A stretch of 64,000 nt of DNA from JBAMOY01 sp037071015 (GTDB lineage: Bacteria > Bacillota_I > Bacilli_A > RF39 > UBA660), in assembly GCA_037071015.1 (NCBI GenBank), contig JBAMOY010000001.1:124001-188000 (forward strand), in the 5' to 3' direction. The notes under the pieces are model-generated. The model was given only the letters and a program-made list of their open reading frames with translations, made no database searches and was not told the DNA's origin. Below are positions 50,559 to 58,966 of this stretch, one piece after another (position 1 is the first letter of the stretch; the number at the start of each line of letters is the position of its first letter). The position numbers were made by a program, and so were the translations under genes.

Positions 50559-51044
50559 GTGAATAAAGAACTTACTTATGTTATGATTAAACCAGATGGT
50601 GTTCAAAAAAAATTGTTTTCGACGATTTGTGACATCTTTTTACAAAATGATTTAGATATTATTGAAATACAAGATGAAAGATTATTGAATAAGGAATTAA
50701 TTCGTGAGCACTATGCTCATTTATTAGATAAGCCTTTTTATCCTGATTTGGAAAATTTTATGTTATCAGGGACTGTAATTCCGATGATTATCTGTGGTGA
50801 AAATGCAGTTAGTAAAGTACGTGAGTTGATTGGTCCAACTAACGTAAAAAAAGCTCAAGAAGATAGTCCTAATTCCATTAGGGCTTTATATGGTAATCCT
50901 GATTTTGGGCCAGCTAATGTCATTCATGCATCTGATTCTAAGGAAAATGCGTTAATTGAGATTAAACGTTTTTTCGGTAAGGATATGATTCATCCTTGTG
51001 ATTGTAAAAGCCCTAAATGTTTAACTAAGGGAATGATTTTATAA
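50559..51044 (+). CDS. ndk: Nucleoside diphosphate kinase with cysteine-containing tail
   Basis: Transfers phosphate between nucleoside di- and triphosphates. 161 residues from GTG 50559, favoured because GGAG (50546-50549) is the right distance; ATG 50550 touches that site. VMIKPDGVQ, IGPTNVKKAQEDSPNSIRALY and the catalytic histidine in NVIHASDS are present. The region before IRALY is more like the TGPT...Ndk variants. The last ~15 residues (CDCKSPKCLTKG) add three cysteines not usual in Ndk and may bind metal. Confidence 0.88.
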   Translation: MNKELTYVMIKPDGVQKKLFSTICDIFLQNDLDIIEIQDERLLNKELIREHYAHLLDKPFYPDLENFMLSGTVIPMIICGENAVSKVRELIGPTNVKKAQEDSPNSIRALYGNPDFGPANVIHASDSKENALIEIKRFFGKDMIHPCDCKSPKCLTKGMIL

Positions 51045-51070
51045 AATATCAGTAATAACTGGTATTTTTA
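51043..51070 (+). terminator. Terminator after ndk
   Basis: An 11-bp stem with one wobble AAAATATCAGT / ACTGGTATTTT with loop AATA and T residues. Confidence 0.75.
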
Positions 51071-51116
51071 ATTTACATTAAATTTACTTAATGTTATAAT
51101 TTATCTAGGTGATAAT

Positions 51117-52262
51117 ATGCTAAACAAGTTTAAGGATAAAAAAGAGATTAACTATAATTCTTTAAATAATGTTATTAATATTAGTGAAAAAATTTTAAAA
51201 ATAGCTTATTTTTTTATCATTGTTGTCGGTATTTATGCAATTACAATTTTATGTAAAGAGTGGAAAATTTTTAATTTTCTATTTGAAATCTTTAAGGTTA
51301 TCTCACCAGTTTTTATTGGGTTATTAATTGCTTGGTTATTAGATCCTGTGGTTAAATGGCTTAGAAAAAAGGGTGTTAGAAGAGGTATAGGGACAACCTT
51401 GGCATATATTGTTATCATCGGGGGAATAGTGTTAATTATCAGTGCTATTATTCCTGTTTTAATGGATCAAATTAAAGAGTTTGCTAAAATTGTTCCAGGG
51501 GTTATCGAAAGTGTTAAAAATTGGATTGATGGCTTTTTTAATAGTCTAAATAAAATTGAAGGTTTTGATGCTTTGGCGGTCAAAGATAGTCTATTTAAGA
51601 AGCTTGAAACTTTTGGAACTGATCTAACAGCGACTTTACCAGATTCAGCGTTTAATACTGTTCGAGCTACTTTTTCTGGTATTGGTAATATTATAATTGG
51701 TTTGATTATTGGTTTCTATTTTTTATTGGGCTTTGAAAATGTCGATGATACTTTAATTACATTGTTACCTCGTAAATATCAAAAAGAGGCACGAAAATTA
51801 TCTGGTGATGTAAATCATTCTCTTAGAAATTTCGTTTCTGGAGCTTTATTGGATTGTACGTTTGTTTTTTTAATTACATCGTTAGGTTTAGGCATAATTG
51901 GTCTGAAAGCACCGTTATTATTTGGATTATTCTGCGGTATAACTAATATTATTCCTTATGCCGGTCCTTATATTGGAGGAGCTCCTGCGGTTATTGTTGG
52001 TTTCTCACAGGGACCGTTAGTTGGAATTTTATCACTAGTTGTTATCGTAATCATTCAATTTTTAGAGGGAAATTTCTTACAACCTATAATTATGAGCAAG
52101 ACAACTAAGTTACACCCTGTAACGATAATGCTTGGTTTATTAGTATTTGGTCATTTCTGGGGCATATTAGGAATGGTCATCTCTACGCCAATTATTTCGA
52201 CTTTTAAAGCTATTTTTAATCATTTTAATGAAAAATATGATATAATTTCTTATAATGAATAA
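51117..52262 (+). CDS. AI-2E family permease
   Basis: 381 residues with about eight membrane segments. PVFIGLLIAWLLDPVVKWLRKKGVRRGIGT at the start (shown in parts: LIAWLLDPVVKWL), the long extracellular loop after residue ~110, and GITNIIPYAGPYIGGAPA plus FLEGNFLQPIIMSKTTKLHP near the end are family hallmarks. The family ranges from AI-2 exporters to Na+/H+ antiporters; substrate unknown. The last codons contain the promoter of the T-box leader. Confidence 0.9.
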   Translation: MLNKFKDKKEINYNSLNNVINISEKILKIAYFFIIVVGIYAITILCKEWKIFNFLFEIFKVISPVFIGLLIAWLLDPVVKWLRKKGVRRGIGTTLAYIVIIGGIVLIISAIIPVLMDQIKEFAKIVPGVIESVKNWIDGFFNSLNKIEGFDALAVKDSLFKKLETFGTDLTATLPDSAFNTVRATFSGIGNIIIGLIIGFYFLLGFENVDDTLITLLPRKYQKEARKLSGDVNHSLRNFVSGALLDCTFVFLITSLGLGIIGLKAPLLFGLFCGITNIIPYAGPYIGGAPAVIVGFSQGPLVGILSLVVIVIIQFLEGNFLQPIIMSKTTKLHPVTIMLGLLVFGHFWGILGMVISTPIISTFKAIFNHFNEKYDIISYNE

Positions 52263-52457
52263 ATTGATGATGAAGAAAAGTAAAATAAAGTATTTTGATA
52301 GAGAGTTAGTGACTGGTGGAAACTAATAAATGTTTTATTTGAAAGCTCCTTCGGAATGCAGTTAAAAACTGTCGGTTATAAGCCGTTATCTAAATTAAGA
52401 AAAAATTAGGATGGTACCACGGCTTTTCGTTCCTAGGGGAATAGCTGTGGTTTTTTA
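52238..52457 (+). promoter_or_regulatory. T-box riboswitch, alanine type, with promoter and terminator
   Basis: Extended -10 TGATATAAT (52238-52246) starts a leader at about 52253. Stem I contains GAGAGTTAGTGACTGG and the specifier GCT (Ala codon) at 52345-52347, in the normal GAA-x-GCT-CCTTCGGA context. The conserved T-box AGGATGGTACCACG is at 52408-52421. The terminator stem ACCACGGC (52416-52423) / GCTGTGGT (52444-52451) ends in a T-run. Uncharged tRNA-Ala would bind and prevent termination, switching on the genes that follow. The Ala specifier agrees with alaS as third gene of the operon. Confidence 0.93.
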
Positions 52458-52469
52458 TATGGAGGAATT

Positions 52470-53024
52470 ATGGAATTTGTTAAAAAAGATAGTAAAATAT
52501 ATTTGTTATCAGGTAAGGCCAGAAGTGGTAAAAATGAAGTCGCTAATATGATTATAGAATATTACCATAATAAAAGGTGTATATGTTTGTCGTATTCTTA
52601 TTATCTAAAGGATTATGTTAAGAGAATTACAGGTTGGGATGGTAGCGAAGCAACTAAACCGCGAGATTTTCTACAACAAGTAGGAATTGAATTAATCAAA
52701 GAACAAATTGACTCTCAATTGTTAATTAGAAGATTAGTTGAAGATATAAAAGTATTTTCCTACTTTTATGATATTATTGTTATCACAGATGCAAGATTAG
52801 TTAATGAAATTGAAGTTCCTAAAGCTACTTTTGAAAATGTTACTACGATTCGCGTTGTTCGAAATAAAGATAATGAATTAACAAAGGAACAAAAGCAACA
52901 TTTAACTGAAATTGATCTTGATAATTATATGATGTTTGATTATGTCCTTGATAATAATGATAACAATTATGATTTTTTACGACAAAAGGTATATCAGATA
53001 TTAGATGAGGTGAATTATGAATAA
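52470..53024 (+). CDS. P-loop nucleotide kinase-like protein (dNMP kinase type)
   Basis: 184 residues. Walker A GKARSGKNE near residue 14, YYLKDYVKRITGWDG and the acidic ITDARLVNEIE segment resemble phage-type deoxynucleoside monophosphate kinases, used in DNA precursor supply. The fold match is by motif, so the exact substrate is uncertain. It is the first gene after the Ala T-box and overlaps the next kinase by 8 bases. Control of a nucleotide kinase by tRNA-Ala charging is unusual. Confidence 0.65.
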   Translation: MEFVKKDSKIYLLSGKARSGKNEVANMIIEYYHNKRCICLSYSYYLKDYVKRITGWDGSEATKPRDFLQQVGIELIKEQIDSQLLIRRLVEDIKVFSYFYDIIVITDARLVNEIEVPKATFENVTTIRVVRNKDNELTKEQKQHLTEIDLDNYMMFDYVLDNNDNNYDFLRQKVYQILDEVNYE

Positions 53025-53568
53025 AATAATTGCAATTGTAGGTATGTGTGGTAGTGGCAAATCGATTGCATCTGACTATTATGTTAATAAAGGTTATCAG
53101 AAAGTGTATTTTGGCGGGGTAACAATGGATAGATTAAAAGAGGAGAATCTAGAGATTAACCCCGAAAATGAATGTATGATGCGTGAGCGATTGCGAGCTC
53201 AATATGGTATGGGCGCATATGCGATATTGCTACTACCTAAAATTGCCAAATTATTAACTGAGGGTAATGTTGTACTAGACGGCTTATACTCTTGGGATGA
53301 ACTAAAAATTCTAAAGACAGAGTTTCCTGAAATGATAGTTTTAGCCATCATTGTTGATAAAAAGCATCGTTATGAAAGATTAAGTTCGCGAACCATTCGT
53401 CCATTTAATGAAATTGAGGCCAATAAAAGGGATATCAATGAGATTGAAAATTTAGCTAAAGGTGGACCGATTGCCTTTGCTGATTATTATATTTTAAATA
53501 ATGATAATATCGAAAGTTATTATAAAGATTTAGACAAAGTAACAAAAATGATAGAAGGAGGTTATTAA
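53017..53568 (+). CDS. P-loop kinase, dephospho-CoA kinase-like
   Basis: 183 residues. Walker A GMCGSGKS at residues 9-16, a lid region with RYERLSSRTIRP, and a short beta-alpha core. It resembles archaeal dephospho-CoA kinase-like AAA proteins (UPF0200 type) and is more distant from bacterial CoaE. Substrate unknown. It overlaps the preceding kinase and ends one base before the alaS start, so all three are coupled under the T-box. Confidence 0.65.
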   Translation: MNKIIAIVGMCGSGKSIASDYYVNKGYQKVYFGGVTMDRLKEENLEINPENECMMRERLRAQYGMGAYAILLLPKIAKLLTEGNVVLDGLYSWDELKILKTEFPEMIVLAIIVDKKHRYERLSSRTIRPFNEIEANKRDINEIENLAKGGPIAFADYYILNNDNIESYYKDLDKVTKMIEGGY

Positions 53569-53569
53569 G

Positions 53570-55312
53570 ATGAATTTAAAGGATTTATATATTGACTTTT
53601 TTGTTAGTAAGGGTCACAAGCAGATACCAAGTGCACCAGTAGTTCCAGAAAACGATCCTTCGGTCCTTTTTAATACAGCAGGAATGCAACCGTTAATACC
53701 ATATTTAATGGGGCAACCTCATCCTTATGGAACAAGATTGTGTGATTACCAGAAGTGTATTAGAACTAATGATTTAGATGAGGTTGGTGATACTACGCAT
53801 CATACTTTCTTTGAGATGTTAGGTAACTGGAGTTTAGGGGATTATTTTAAGGACGAAAGTATTGAATGGAGTTTTGAATTTTTAACTAAAATACTAAATA
53901 TTCCGGTGGAAAAATTAGCCGTGACTGTTTTTGCGGGTAATGAAGATATACCTTTTGATGAAGTTAGCTACAAAAAGTGGTTAAGTCTTGGGATTAATGA
54001 TAAGCGTATTGCGAAAACAGTAGATGATAATTTTTGGATTGCTGGTGAGTCAGGCCCTTGTGGTGGTGATACCGAAATATTCTATTGGCGCAGTTTAGAT
54101 CCACTACCAGATGTATTTGATCCAGAGGATGAACGTTGGGTAGAAATATGGAATAATGTTTTTATGCAATATTATAAAGATGATCATGGAGTTGTAGTAG
54201 AATTACCAAAAAGGAATGTCGACACTGGTATGGGAGTAGAGAGAACAACAGCTATTTTGGAAGGCGTTAATGATAACTATCAGTCTAGTATTTGGCGAGA
54301 TATTATTGATTTAATATCGCAGATATCTGGAACTAATTATGATGATAATAAGGCCAGCATGCGAATAATTGCTGATCATTTGCGAACTGCTGTTTTTATA
54401 TCAGCCGATCCTGCAGGGATTAAGCCGAGTAATACTGATCAAGGGTACATTCTTAGAAGATTAATTAGGCGGGCAATTAGGCATGCCAAGAGATTAAATA
54501 TAGATATTAATAGTGATTGGGAGCAACAGATTGCTAACCTTATTTTAGATAAGTATCAAGATTATTACAAAGAGTTAGAAGTTAATCGTGCAACAGTTTT
54601 AGATGTTTTAAAAAATGAGAAAATTAAGTTTAATCGAACTTTAGAAAAAGGTCTAAGAGAGTTTGAAAAAGTAACACGTAATAATGAAAATATTGATGGT
54701 CAGACAGCTTTTCATTTGTTCGATACCTATGGGTTTCCTTTAGAATTGACTGTAGAGCTTGCTCAAGAGAAAAAATTAAAAGTTGATACTGAAGGTTTTA
54801 AAGAAAAATTTAAAGAACATCAAGAAAAATCACGGACAGCATCCGCTGGTAAATTTAAAGGTGGTTTGGCTGGTAATGGCGAAATTGAAACTAAATATCA
54901 TACGGCGACCCACTTACTTAATGCAGCTTTAAAAGAAGTTGTTAATAAGGATGTGCATCAAAAAGGTAGTAACATTACTGCTGAAAGAATGCGCTTTGAT
55001 TTTTCTTGTGATCATAAGTTAACCGATGAAGAAAAAAACAAGGTTGAGCTTTTAGTTAATAAATGGATAGATTTAGGGCTTGATGTTACTATGGAGGAAA
55101 TGTCTAAAAATGATGCGATTAAATCTGGTGCTGAATGTATGTTTGTTGAAAAATATCCAGATGTTGTGACCGTCTATAGTATCGGCGATATATCTAAGGA
55201 ATTGTGCGGTGGACCACATGTTAAAAATACTAAAGAGTTAGGTCATTTTAGAATAAAAAAAGAAGAAGCTAGTAGTGCCGGAGTTCGTCGTATTAAAGCA
55301 GTTTTAGAATAA
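53570..55312 (+). CDS. alaS: Alanyl-tRNA synthetase, compact form without C-Ala domain
   Basis: Charges tRNA-Ala. It has 580 residues rather than the usual ~870. The class II catalytic core is complete (PSVLFNTAGMQPLIPYL, HHTFFEMLGNWSLGDYF, RNVDTGMGVERTTAIL). The tRNA-binding helical region follows. The editing domain has HTATHLL near residue 444 and CGGPH near 546, the four zinc ligands that clear mischarged Ser/Gly. The DHHA1/C-Ala domain is absent. The stop codon is followed at once by a terminator, so this is a natural short form, not a frameshift. CGGPH instead of CGGTH is typical of compact AlaRS forms I associate with candidate-phyla bacteria; possible transfer. Confidence 0.93.
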   Translation: MNLKDLYIDFFVSKGHKQIPSAPVVPENDPSVLFNTAGMQPLIPYLMGQPHPYGTRLCDYQKCIRTNDLDEVGDTTHHTFFEMLGNWSLGDYFKDESIEWSFEFLTKILNIPVEKLAVTVFAGNEDIPFDEVSYKKWLSLGINDKRIAKTVDDNFWIAGESGPCGGDTEIFYWRSLDPLPDVFDPEDERWVEIWNNVFMQYYKDDHGVVVELPKRNVDTGMGVERTTAILEGVNDNYQSSIWRDIIDLISQISGTNYDDNKASMRIIADHLRTAVFISADPAGIKPSNTDQGYILRRLIRRAIRHAKRLNIDINSDWEQQIANLILDKYQDYYKELEVNRATVLDVLKNEKIKFNRTLEKGLREFEKVTRNNENIDGQTAFHLFDTYGFPLELTVELAQEKKLKVDTEGFKEKFKEHQEKSRTASAGKFKGGLAGNGEIETKYHTATHLLNAALKEVVNKDVHQKGSNITAERMRFDFSCDHKLTDEEKNKVELLVNKWIDLGLDVTMEEMSKNDAIKSGAECMFVEKYPDVVTVYSIGDISKELCGGPHVKNTKELGHFRIKKEEASSAGVRRIKAVLE

Positions 55313-55338
55313 AAAACTTGATATAATCAAGTTTTTTT
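55311..55338 (+). terminator. Terminator of T-box alaS operon
   Basis: A perfect 12-bp stem AAAAAACTTGAT / ATCAAGTTTTTT with a 3-base loop and T-run, overlapping the alaS stop. Confidence 0.85.
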
Positions 55339-55467
55339 GTGTTAAGATTGCATATAGTAGATGTTTTGTTTGCAAAAAGCGTCGAATTATGTTGCTAATA
55401 TGTGATTTTAATGATACAATTTAGTTGATAACTTATACCGATGCAGTACCTGTGTATATTTTATCAT

Positions 55468-55505
55468 ATATGTTGGCAAAACTATATGAGAGAGTTTACT
55501 AATTA
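55468..55505 (+). repeat. Left arm of imperfect inverted repeat flanking secreted-protein gene
   Basis: Contains blocks ATATG, CAAAACTA, GAGAGT and TACT-AATTA in that order. The same blocks occur in reverse complement and same order at 55932-55963, on the other side of the gene. The arms are ~430 bases apart. Confidence 0.6.
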
Positions 55506-55522
55506 CTGTGGAGGTGAAAGTA

Positions 55523-55924
55523 ATGAAATTAGTAAAAGGTATTCTTGCCACATTCATTGTGACAGGAATTTTATCTACATTAGGTGTTAATGCAGGAGGA
55601 ATGGCTTATGCAGATGTAAGGCTACCAAGTTTTAGTGGTATATATGACGGTGGTCAAGCTGATAAGACTAGTGGTGGTAAGCAATCTCTTTATACCATCG
55701 ATGCTAGAGATGCTTGGAATTTTAATGATATAAGAAGAGTAGAGGCACGAACCAGATCGATGTTTGGGACAACGGTTTATAGTGATTGGACTGAAGCTAA
55801 GATTGGTGAAACTGTTTATATGAGTGACGATTATGATGATATTGGCGCTTATAAATTACAATTAAGAGCAAAAAAATCAACATTATCTGAAACACGATAT
55901 TGGGGTTCTTGGAGAACTCAATAA
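55523..55924 (+). CDS. Secreted small protein, possible bacteriocin-like or surface factor
   Basis: 133 residues from the ATG at 55523, with GTGGAGGTGAA before it; a GTG 15 bases upstream overlaps that site. A Sec signal peptide ends near AYA at residue ~25-30 (VTGILSTLGVNAGGMAYA). The mature ~103 residues are Tyr/Trp/Arg-rich and probably beta-rich, with no cysteine, ending SETRYWGSWRTQ. No family is certain. The layout (secreted protein, membrane proteins, ABC ATPase) resembles lactococcin-972-type bacteriocin clusters. The inverted repeat on both sides is unexplained. Confidence 0.6.
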   Translation: MKLVKGILATFIVTGILSTLGVNAGGMAYADVRLPSFSGIYDGGQADKTSGGKQSLYTIDARDAWNFNDIRRVEARTRSMFGTTVYSDWTEAKIGETVYMSDDYDDIGAYKLQLRAKKSTLSETRYWGSWRTQ

Positions 55925-55931
55925 ATTAATT

Positions 55932-55963
55932 TAATTAAGTAGACTCTCTTTAGTTTTGCATAT
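55932..55963 (-). repeat. Right arm of imperfect inverted repeat
   Basis: Reverse complement shares ATATG, CAAAACTA, GAGAGT and TACTTAATTA with the left arm at 55468-55505. The spacing between blocks differs by a few bases, so it is degenerate. Confidence 0.6.
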
Positions 55964-55983
55964 GGTTGAATAGGGGATAAGAA

Positions 55984-56904
55984 ATGAAAAAGTTTTTGAA
56001 AAAGAACCTTGTTGTAATTGTTATTTGCTTGATTCTCTTTGGTTTGGGCAGTATTGATATGTATAATTTTAAAAACCATCATCACAGTTCGATTTCAAGA
56101 AGAAACGAGGTATTAGAGAGGTGTAGGGATACTTATGGTGACGATATTCCCAGTGATGATAAAACTTGTCAAGAAAGATTAGTTCATGACCATTATTATA
56201 ATTGGGATACTATTTCGGTTTATTTTTATGTCCTTTTACATGGTAATATTGGTCATCTGCAAATGCTAGCTCCTATCTTTGTGATTACTGCAGCGGTATG
56301 GCAATTTAACAAAGAACTGAAAAGTGGCTATTTTAAAAATATTTTAATGCGGATGCGCTATTCTGATTATTTAAAAAAATCTTATGTGAAAGTTTTAAAG
56401 TATAGTCTTATCTTCCCCATTTTTTTAATATTTATGTTTATTTTGGCTTATTTAATATCAGGACACTTTGATTTTGAACAAACATTACTTCAAGAAGGTT
56501 GGGTAAATCCTCAGCTTGAACTAAAATTTGTTAAGATATTACCACGGTTTATTTTTGTTTTCTTAACCAATTTTATTTTACATAGTATTTTTTGGATTAA
56601 CATTGGTTTTATTATGTCTAAGAAAAGTCGTAATATCATTTTGACTATTATTAGCTCCTTTTTGGTTTATATTGCAGTTTTTGCTGTGACGGAGATATTT
56701 ATTGGTGGCTTTCTTTTTTCTGTTTTTTTAGGAATTCGAAATGTCATGGATTATTTTAGTTTGTCTAATATATGGGTATATGAAGGTATTAACTATTTAT
56801 GGTTAACGGTTGTATATGCTTTAACATTAGTGGTTATCTCATTGTTAGTTTTAATATGTGTTTACAAAAATAAAGAGGAGGTAATCAACGAAAATGAAGG
56901 CTAA
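55984..56904 (+). CDS. ABC-2-type membrane protein, exporter cluster
   Basis: 306 residues with about six membrane segments. The first (about residues 7-25) is followed by an external loop of ~65 residues with two cysteines, then a membrane block beginning IGHLQMLAPIFVITAAVWQF. That segment with the following KELKSGYFKNILMRMRYSDY is typical of ABC-2 permease subunits that contact an ATPase. It overlaps the second permease by 11 bases and follows the secreted protein gene by 59 bases. Probably part of a heteromeric exporter or immunity unit. Confidence 0.72.
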   Translation: MKKFLKKNLVVIVICLILFGLGSIDMYNFKNHHHSSISRRNEVLERCRDTYGDDIPSDDKTCQERLVHDHYYNWDTISVYFYVLLHGNIGHLQMLAPIFVITAAVWQFNKELKSGYFKNILMRMRYSDYLKKSYVKVLKYSLIFPIFLIFMFILAYLISGHFDFEQTLLQEGWVNPQLELKFVKILPRFIFVFLTNFILHSIFWINIGFIMSKKSRNIILTIISSFLVYIAVFAVTEIFIGGFLFSVFLGIRNVMDYFSLSNIWVYEGINYLWLTVVYALTLVVISLLVLICVYKNKEEVINENEG

Positions 56905-57643
56905 ACTATTAAAAGAAAATATCAAATATTATTTAAACAACAATGTTTTGAAATTAATCATGGCTTTATCGTTTATTTTAAATTTATATGGTACTTCTTA
57001 TTTATCAGCAAATAGAGATTATCTTCAAGGTCTTTTAACAATATTTGCCAATGGTTATTATGGTTGTTTTTTGTTAGGACTTATCATGATTAATACCATC
57101 AATGTTGTATCATTGTATGAACAGAATTATTTTTATATCATCCGTTTTAAAAATCGTAAAATGTATTTACGTGAACTACTAAATAATGTAATAGTTAGTA
57201 ATACAATCGTTTTTCTACTTAATCTTCTTATTATGTTAATTGGTTTGAATTTATTTGCGGATGGATTATATATCGGTGAAGTATACAATTATGGTATAAA
57301 TAATATTATTTATGTAATTTATTATTTATTTAGAGCAGTGGTTATTTTTAATATTATCGCAGTAATCTGTGTTTTATTTATGAAACTTATCGGTAGAAAC
57401 GCAACAACTATTTTAATTGTTATATTATGTAGTGCTTTTATTTTTACACCTGATGAAACTTTATATCCTATTAATTCATTGCGGGAGATGAGAGTTTTTA
57501 TTGGTGATTATCTTATGTTGTATCGTTACAGTAATTTTCCTTTCGAAATTTTCTGTTCTACGATTATGTTGGCTGTCAGCCTAGCTATAATCTATCTTTT
57601 ATTTTATATTGTTAATAAAAGAAAGAAAAGGATTGGAATATAA
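56894..57643 (+). CDS. Second membrane protein of exporter cluster
   Basis: 249 residues with about six membrane segments and a cytoplasmic loop near residue 80-100 (YFYIIRFKNRKMYLRELL) that may act as the coupling helix with the ATPase. AGAGGAGGT lies inside the previous gene end, so translation is strong and coupled. It ends in a basic tail RKKRIGI. I recognise no named family, but the context indicates an ABC-2 type subunit. Confidence 0.68.
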   Translation: MKAKLLKENIKYYLNNNVLKLIMALSFILNLYGTSYLSANRDYLQGLLTIFANGYYGCFLLGLIMINTINVVSLYEQNYFYIIRFKNRKMYLRELLNNVIVSNTIVFLLNLLIMLIGLNLFADGLYIGEVYNYGINNIIYVIYYLFRAVVIFNIIAVICVLFMKLIGRNATTILIVILCSAFIFTPDETLYPINSLREMRVFIGDYLMLYRYSNFPFEIFCSTIMLAVSLAIIYLLFYIVNKRKKRIGI

Positions 57644-57644
57644 A

Positions 57645-58307
57645 ATGCGCTATATAATTGTAAATGATTTAATCGATTGTTTCAAAAACAAACGTAAATT
57701 AATATTAGGATATGCCATAATTACCTTAATTATTTTCTTATTCTTCAGTTTTATTAGACATAATCATGATAGTTTATACTATACTTTGGGCTTAAAATGT
57801 TTATTTGCTGAGCAAGATTGGATACAAATGTTAGCCTATGTGTTTATGTTAGGTTTTTATATATACTTAGCTTTATTGATTTTTATTAAAGATCTAAGCA
57901 ATGATATAACCAATATTTTTTTGAGGGTTACACCACGAAAATGGTTAAATTATAAATTAGTCTCAATCGCTACTATAGATATTATAATTTTATCTTTTAG
58001 TTATTTATGCTTATTATCACTTGATTATTTTTTTAATGGTTCTTTATCCTTTGATATAGCAATTATTTTTAATCATTATTTATATCTTTTAGTTTGTCAG
58101 TTACTTTTATTAACTTGGTATGCTATTTTTTCTAAATCTAAACTCGTAGCTTTAATATTGTTGATAATAATTTTGACACTAATTGGTATTTATACAAGTA
58201 TTGTTCAAATTCCATTAATTTTTTTAATTATCGCTGTTAGCTGTACTTATTTGATATTAAATATCATTAATAATATATTTTATATAGATATATTTGAAGG
58301 GAGTTAA
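57645..58307 (+). CDS. Third membrane protein of exporter cluster
   Basis: 220 residues from the ATG at 57645, one base after the preceding stop, with AAAGGATTGG before it. About six membrane segments and a central cytoplasmic segment (DITNIFLRVTPRKWLNYKL) similar in position to the coupling segment of the previous protein. Three successive distinct permeases with one ATPase suggest asymmetric assembly or that one of them is an immunity protein. Confidence 0.66.
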   Translation: MRYIIVNDLIDCFKNKRKLILGYAIITLIIFLFFSFIRHNHDSLYYTLGLKCLFAEQDWIQMLAYVFMLGFYIYLALLIFIKDLSNDITNIFLRVTPRKWLNYKLVSIATIDIIILSFSYLCLLSLDYFFNGSLSFDIAIIFNHYLYLLVCQLLLLTWYAIFSKSKLVALILLIIILTLIGIYTSIVQIPLIFLIIAVSCTYLILNIINNIFYIDIFEGS

Positions 58308-58310
58308 AAG

Positions 58311-58946
58311 ATGAAAATTGAAATAAAAAATGTATCTAAATCTTTTAAAAATGTTACGATATTACGTGATATCAATTTGACTTTAGAAAGTGGTAAAATT
58401 TACGGTTTAGTCGGTCGAAATGGTAGTGGTAAAAGTGTTTTTCTAAAGATGTTATGCGCTTTTTATGATGTTAGTAGTGGCGAAATTTTATATGATGGAC
58501 GGAATATTTTAAAAGAAAAGGCATTTCCACCTAATACGAGGGCTCTGATTGAAAAACCTAATTTTATTCCTGATTTAACAGGTTATGAAAATTTAGAGTT
58601 ATTGGCATCAATTCAAAAGAAGATTGGTAAAAAAGAAATTTTAGAGACTTTAGACGCTGTTAATTTGCCGGACGATAAAAAGAAGAAATATAAGAATTAT
58701 TCCTTGGGAATGAAGCAAAAATTAGGTATTGCTCAAGTATTAATGGAAAATCCAGATGTTATTATTTTAGATGAACCATTTAATGGCATTGAGGAAAAAA
58801 CGGCAATTAAACTTCGTAAATTATTAAAAGAAGAAGCTGATAAAGGTAAGCTTATTATTTTAGCTTCTCATATTAAAGATGATATCATTGGGTTAGCTGA
58901 TGTTATTTATGAGTTTGATGATGGTCAAATAAAAAAACAATCGTAG
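58311..58946 (+). CDS. ABC transporter ATP-binding protein
   Basis: 211 residues. Walker A GRNGSGKS (residues ~36-43), signature LGMKQKLGI preceded by YS, Walker B VIILDEPFNGIE, and switch His in ILASHIKDD. The LGMKQ signature is typical of the ATPases of ABC-2 type exporters such as those for bacteriocins and antibiotics. It closes the cluster after the secreted protein and three permeases and powers the export. Confidence 0.93.
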   Translation: MKIEIKNVSKSFKNVTILRDINLTLESGKIYGLVGRNGSGKSVFLKMLCAFYDVSSGEILYDGRNILKEKAFPPNTRALIEKPNFIPDLTGYENLELLASIQKKIGKKEILETLDAVNLPDDKKKKYKNYSLGMKQKLGIAQVLMENPDVIILDEPFNGIEEKTAIKLRKLLKEEADKGKLIILASHIKDDIIGLADVIYEFDDGQIKKQS

Positions 58947-58966
58947 CTTTTAACTACGATTGTTTT
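58934..58966. terminator. Bidirectional terminator
   Basis: A perfect 13-bp stem AAAACAATCGTAG / CTACGATTGTTTT with a 7-base loop, within the convergent ends of the ABC ATPase gene and the HD hydrolase gene. Confidence 0.88.
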
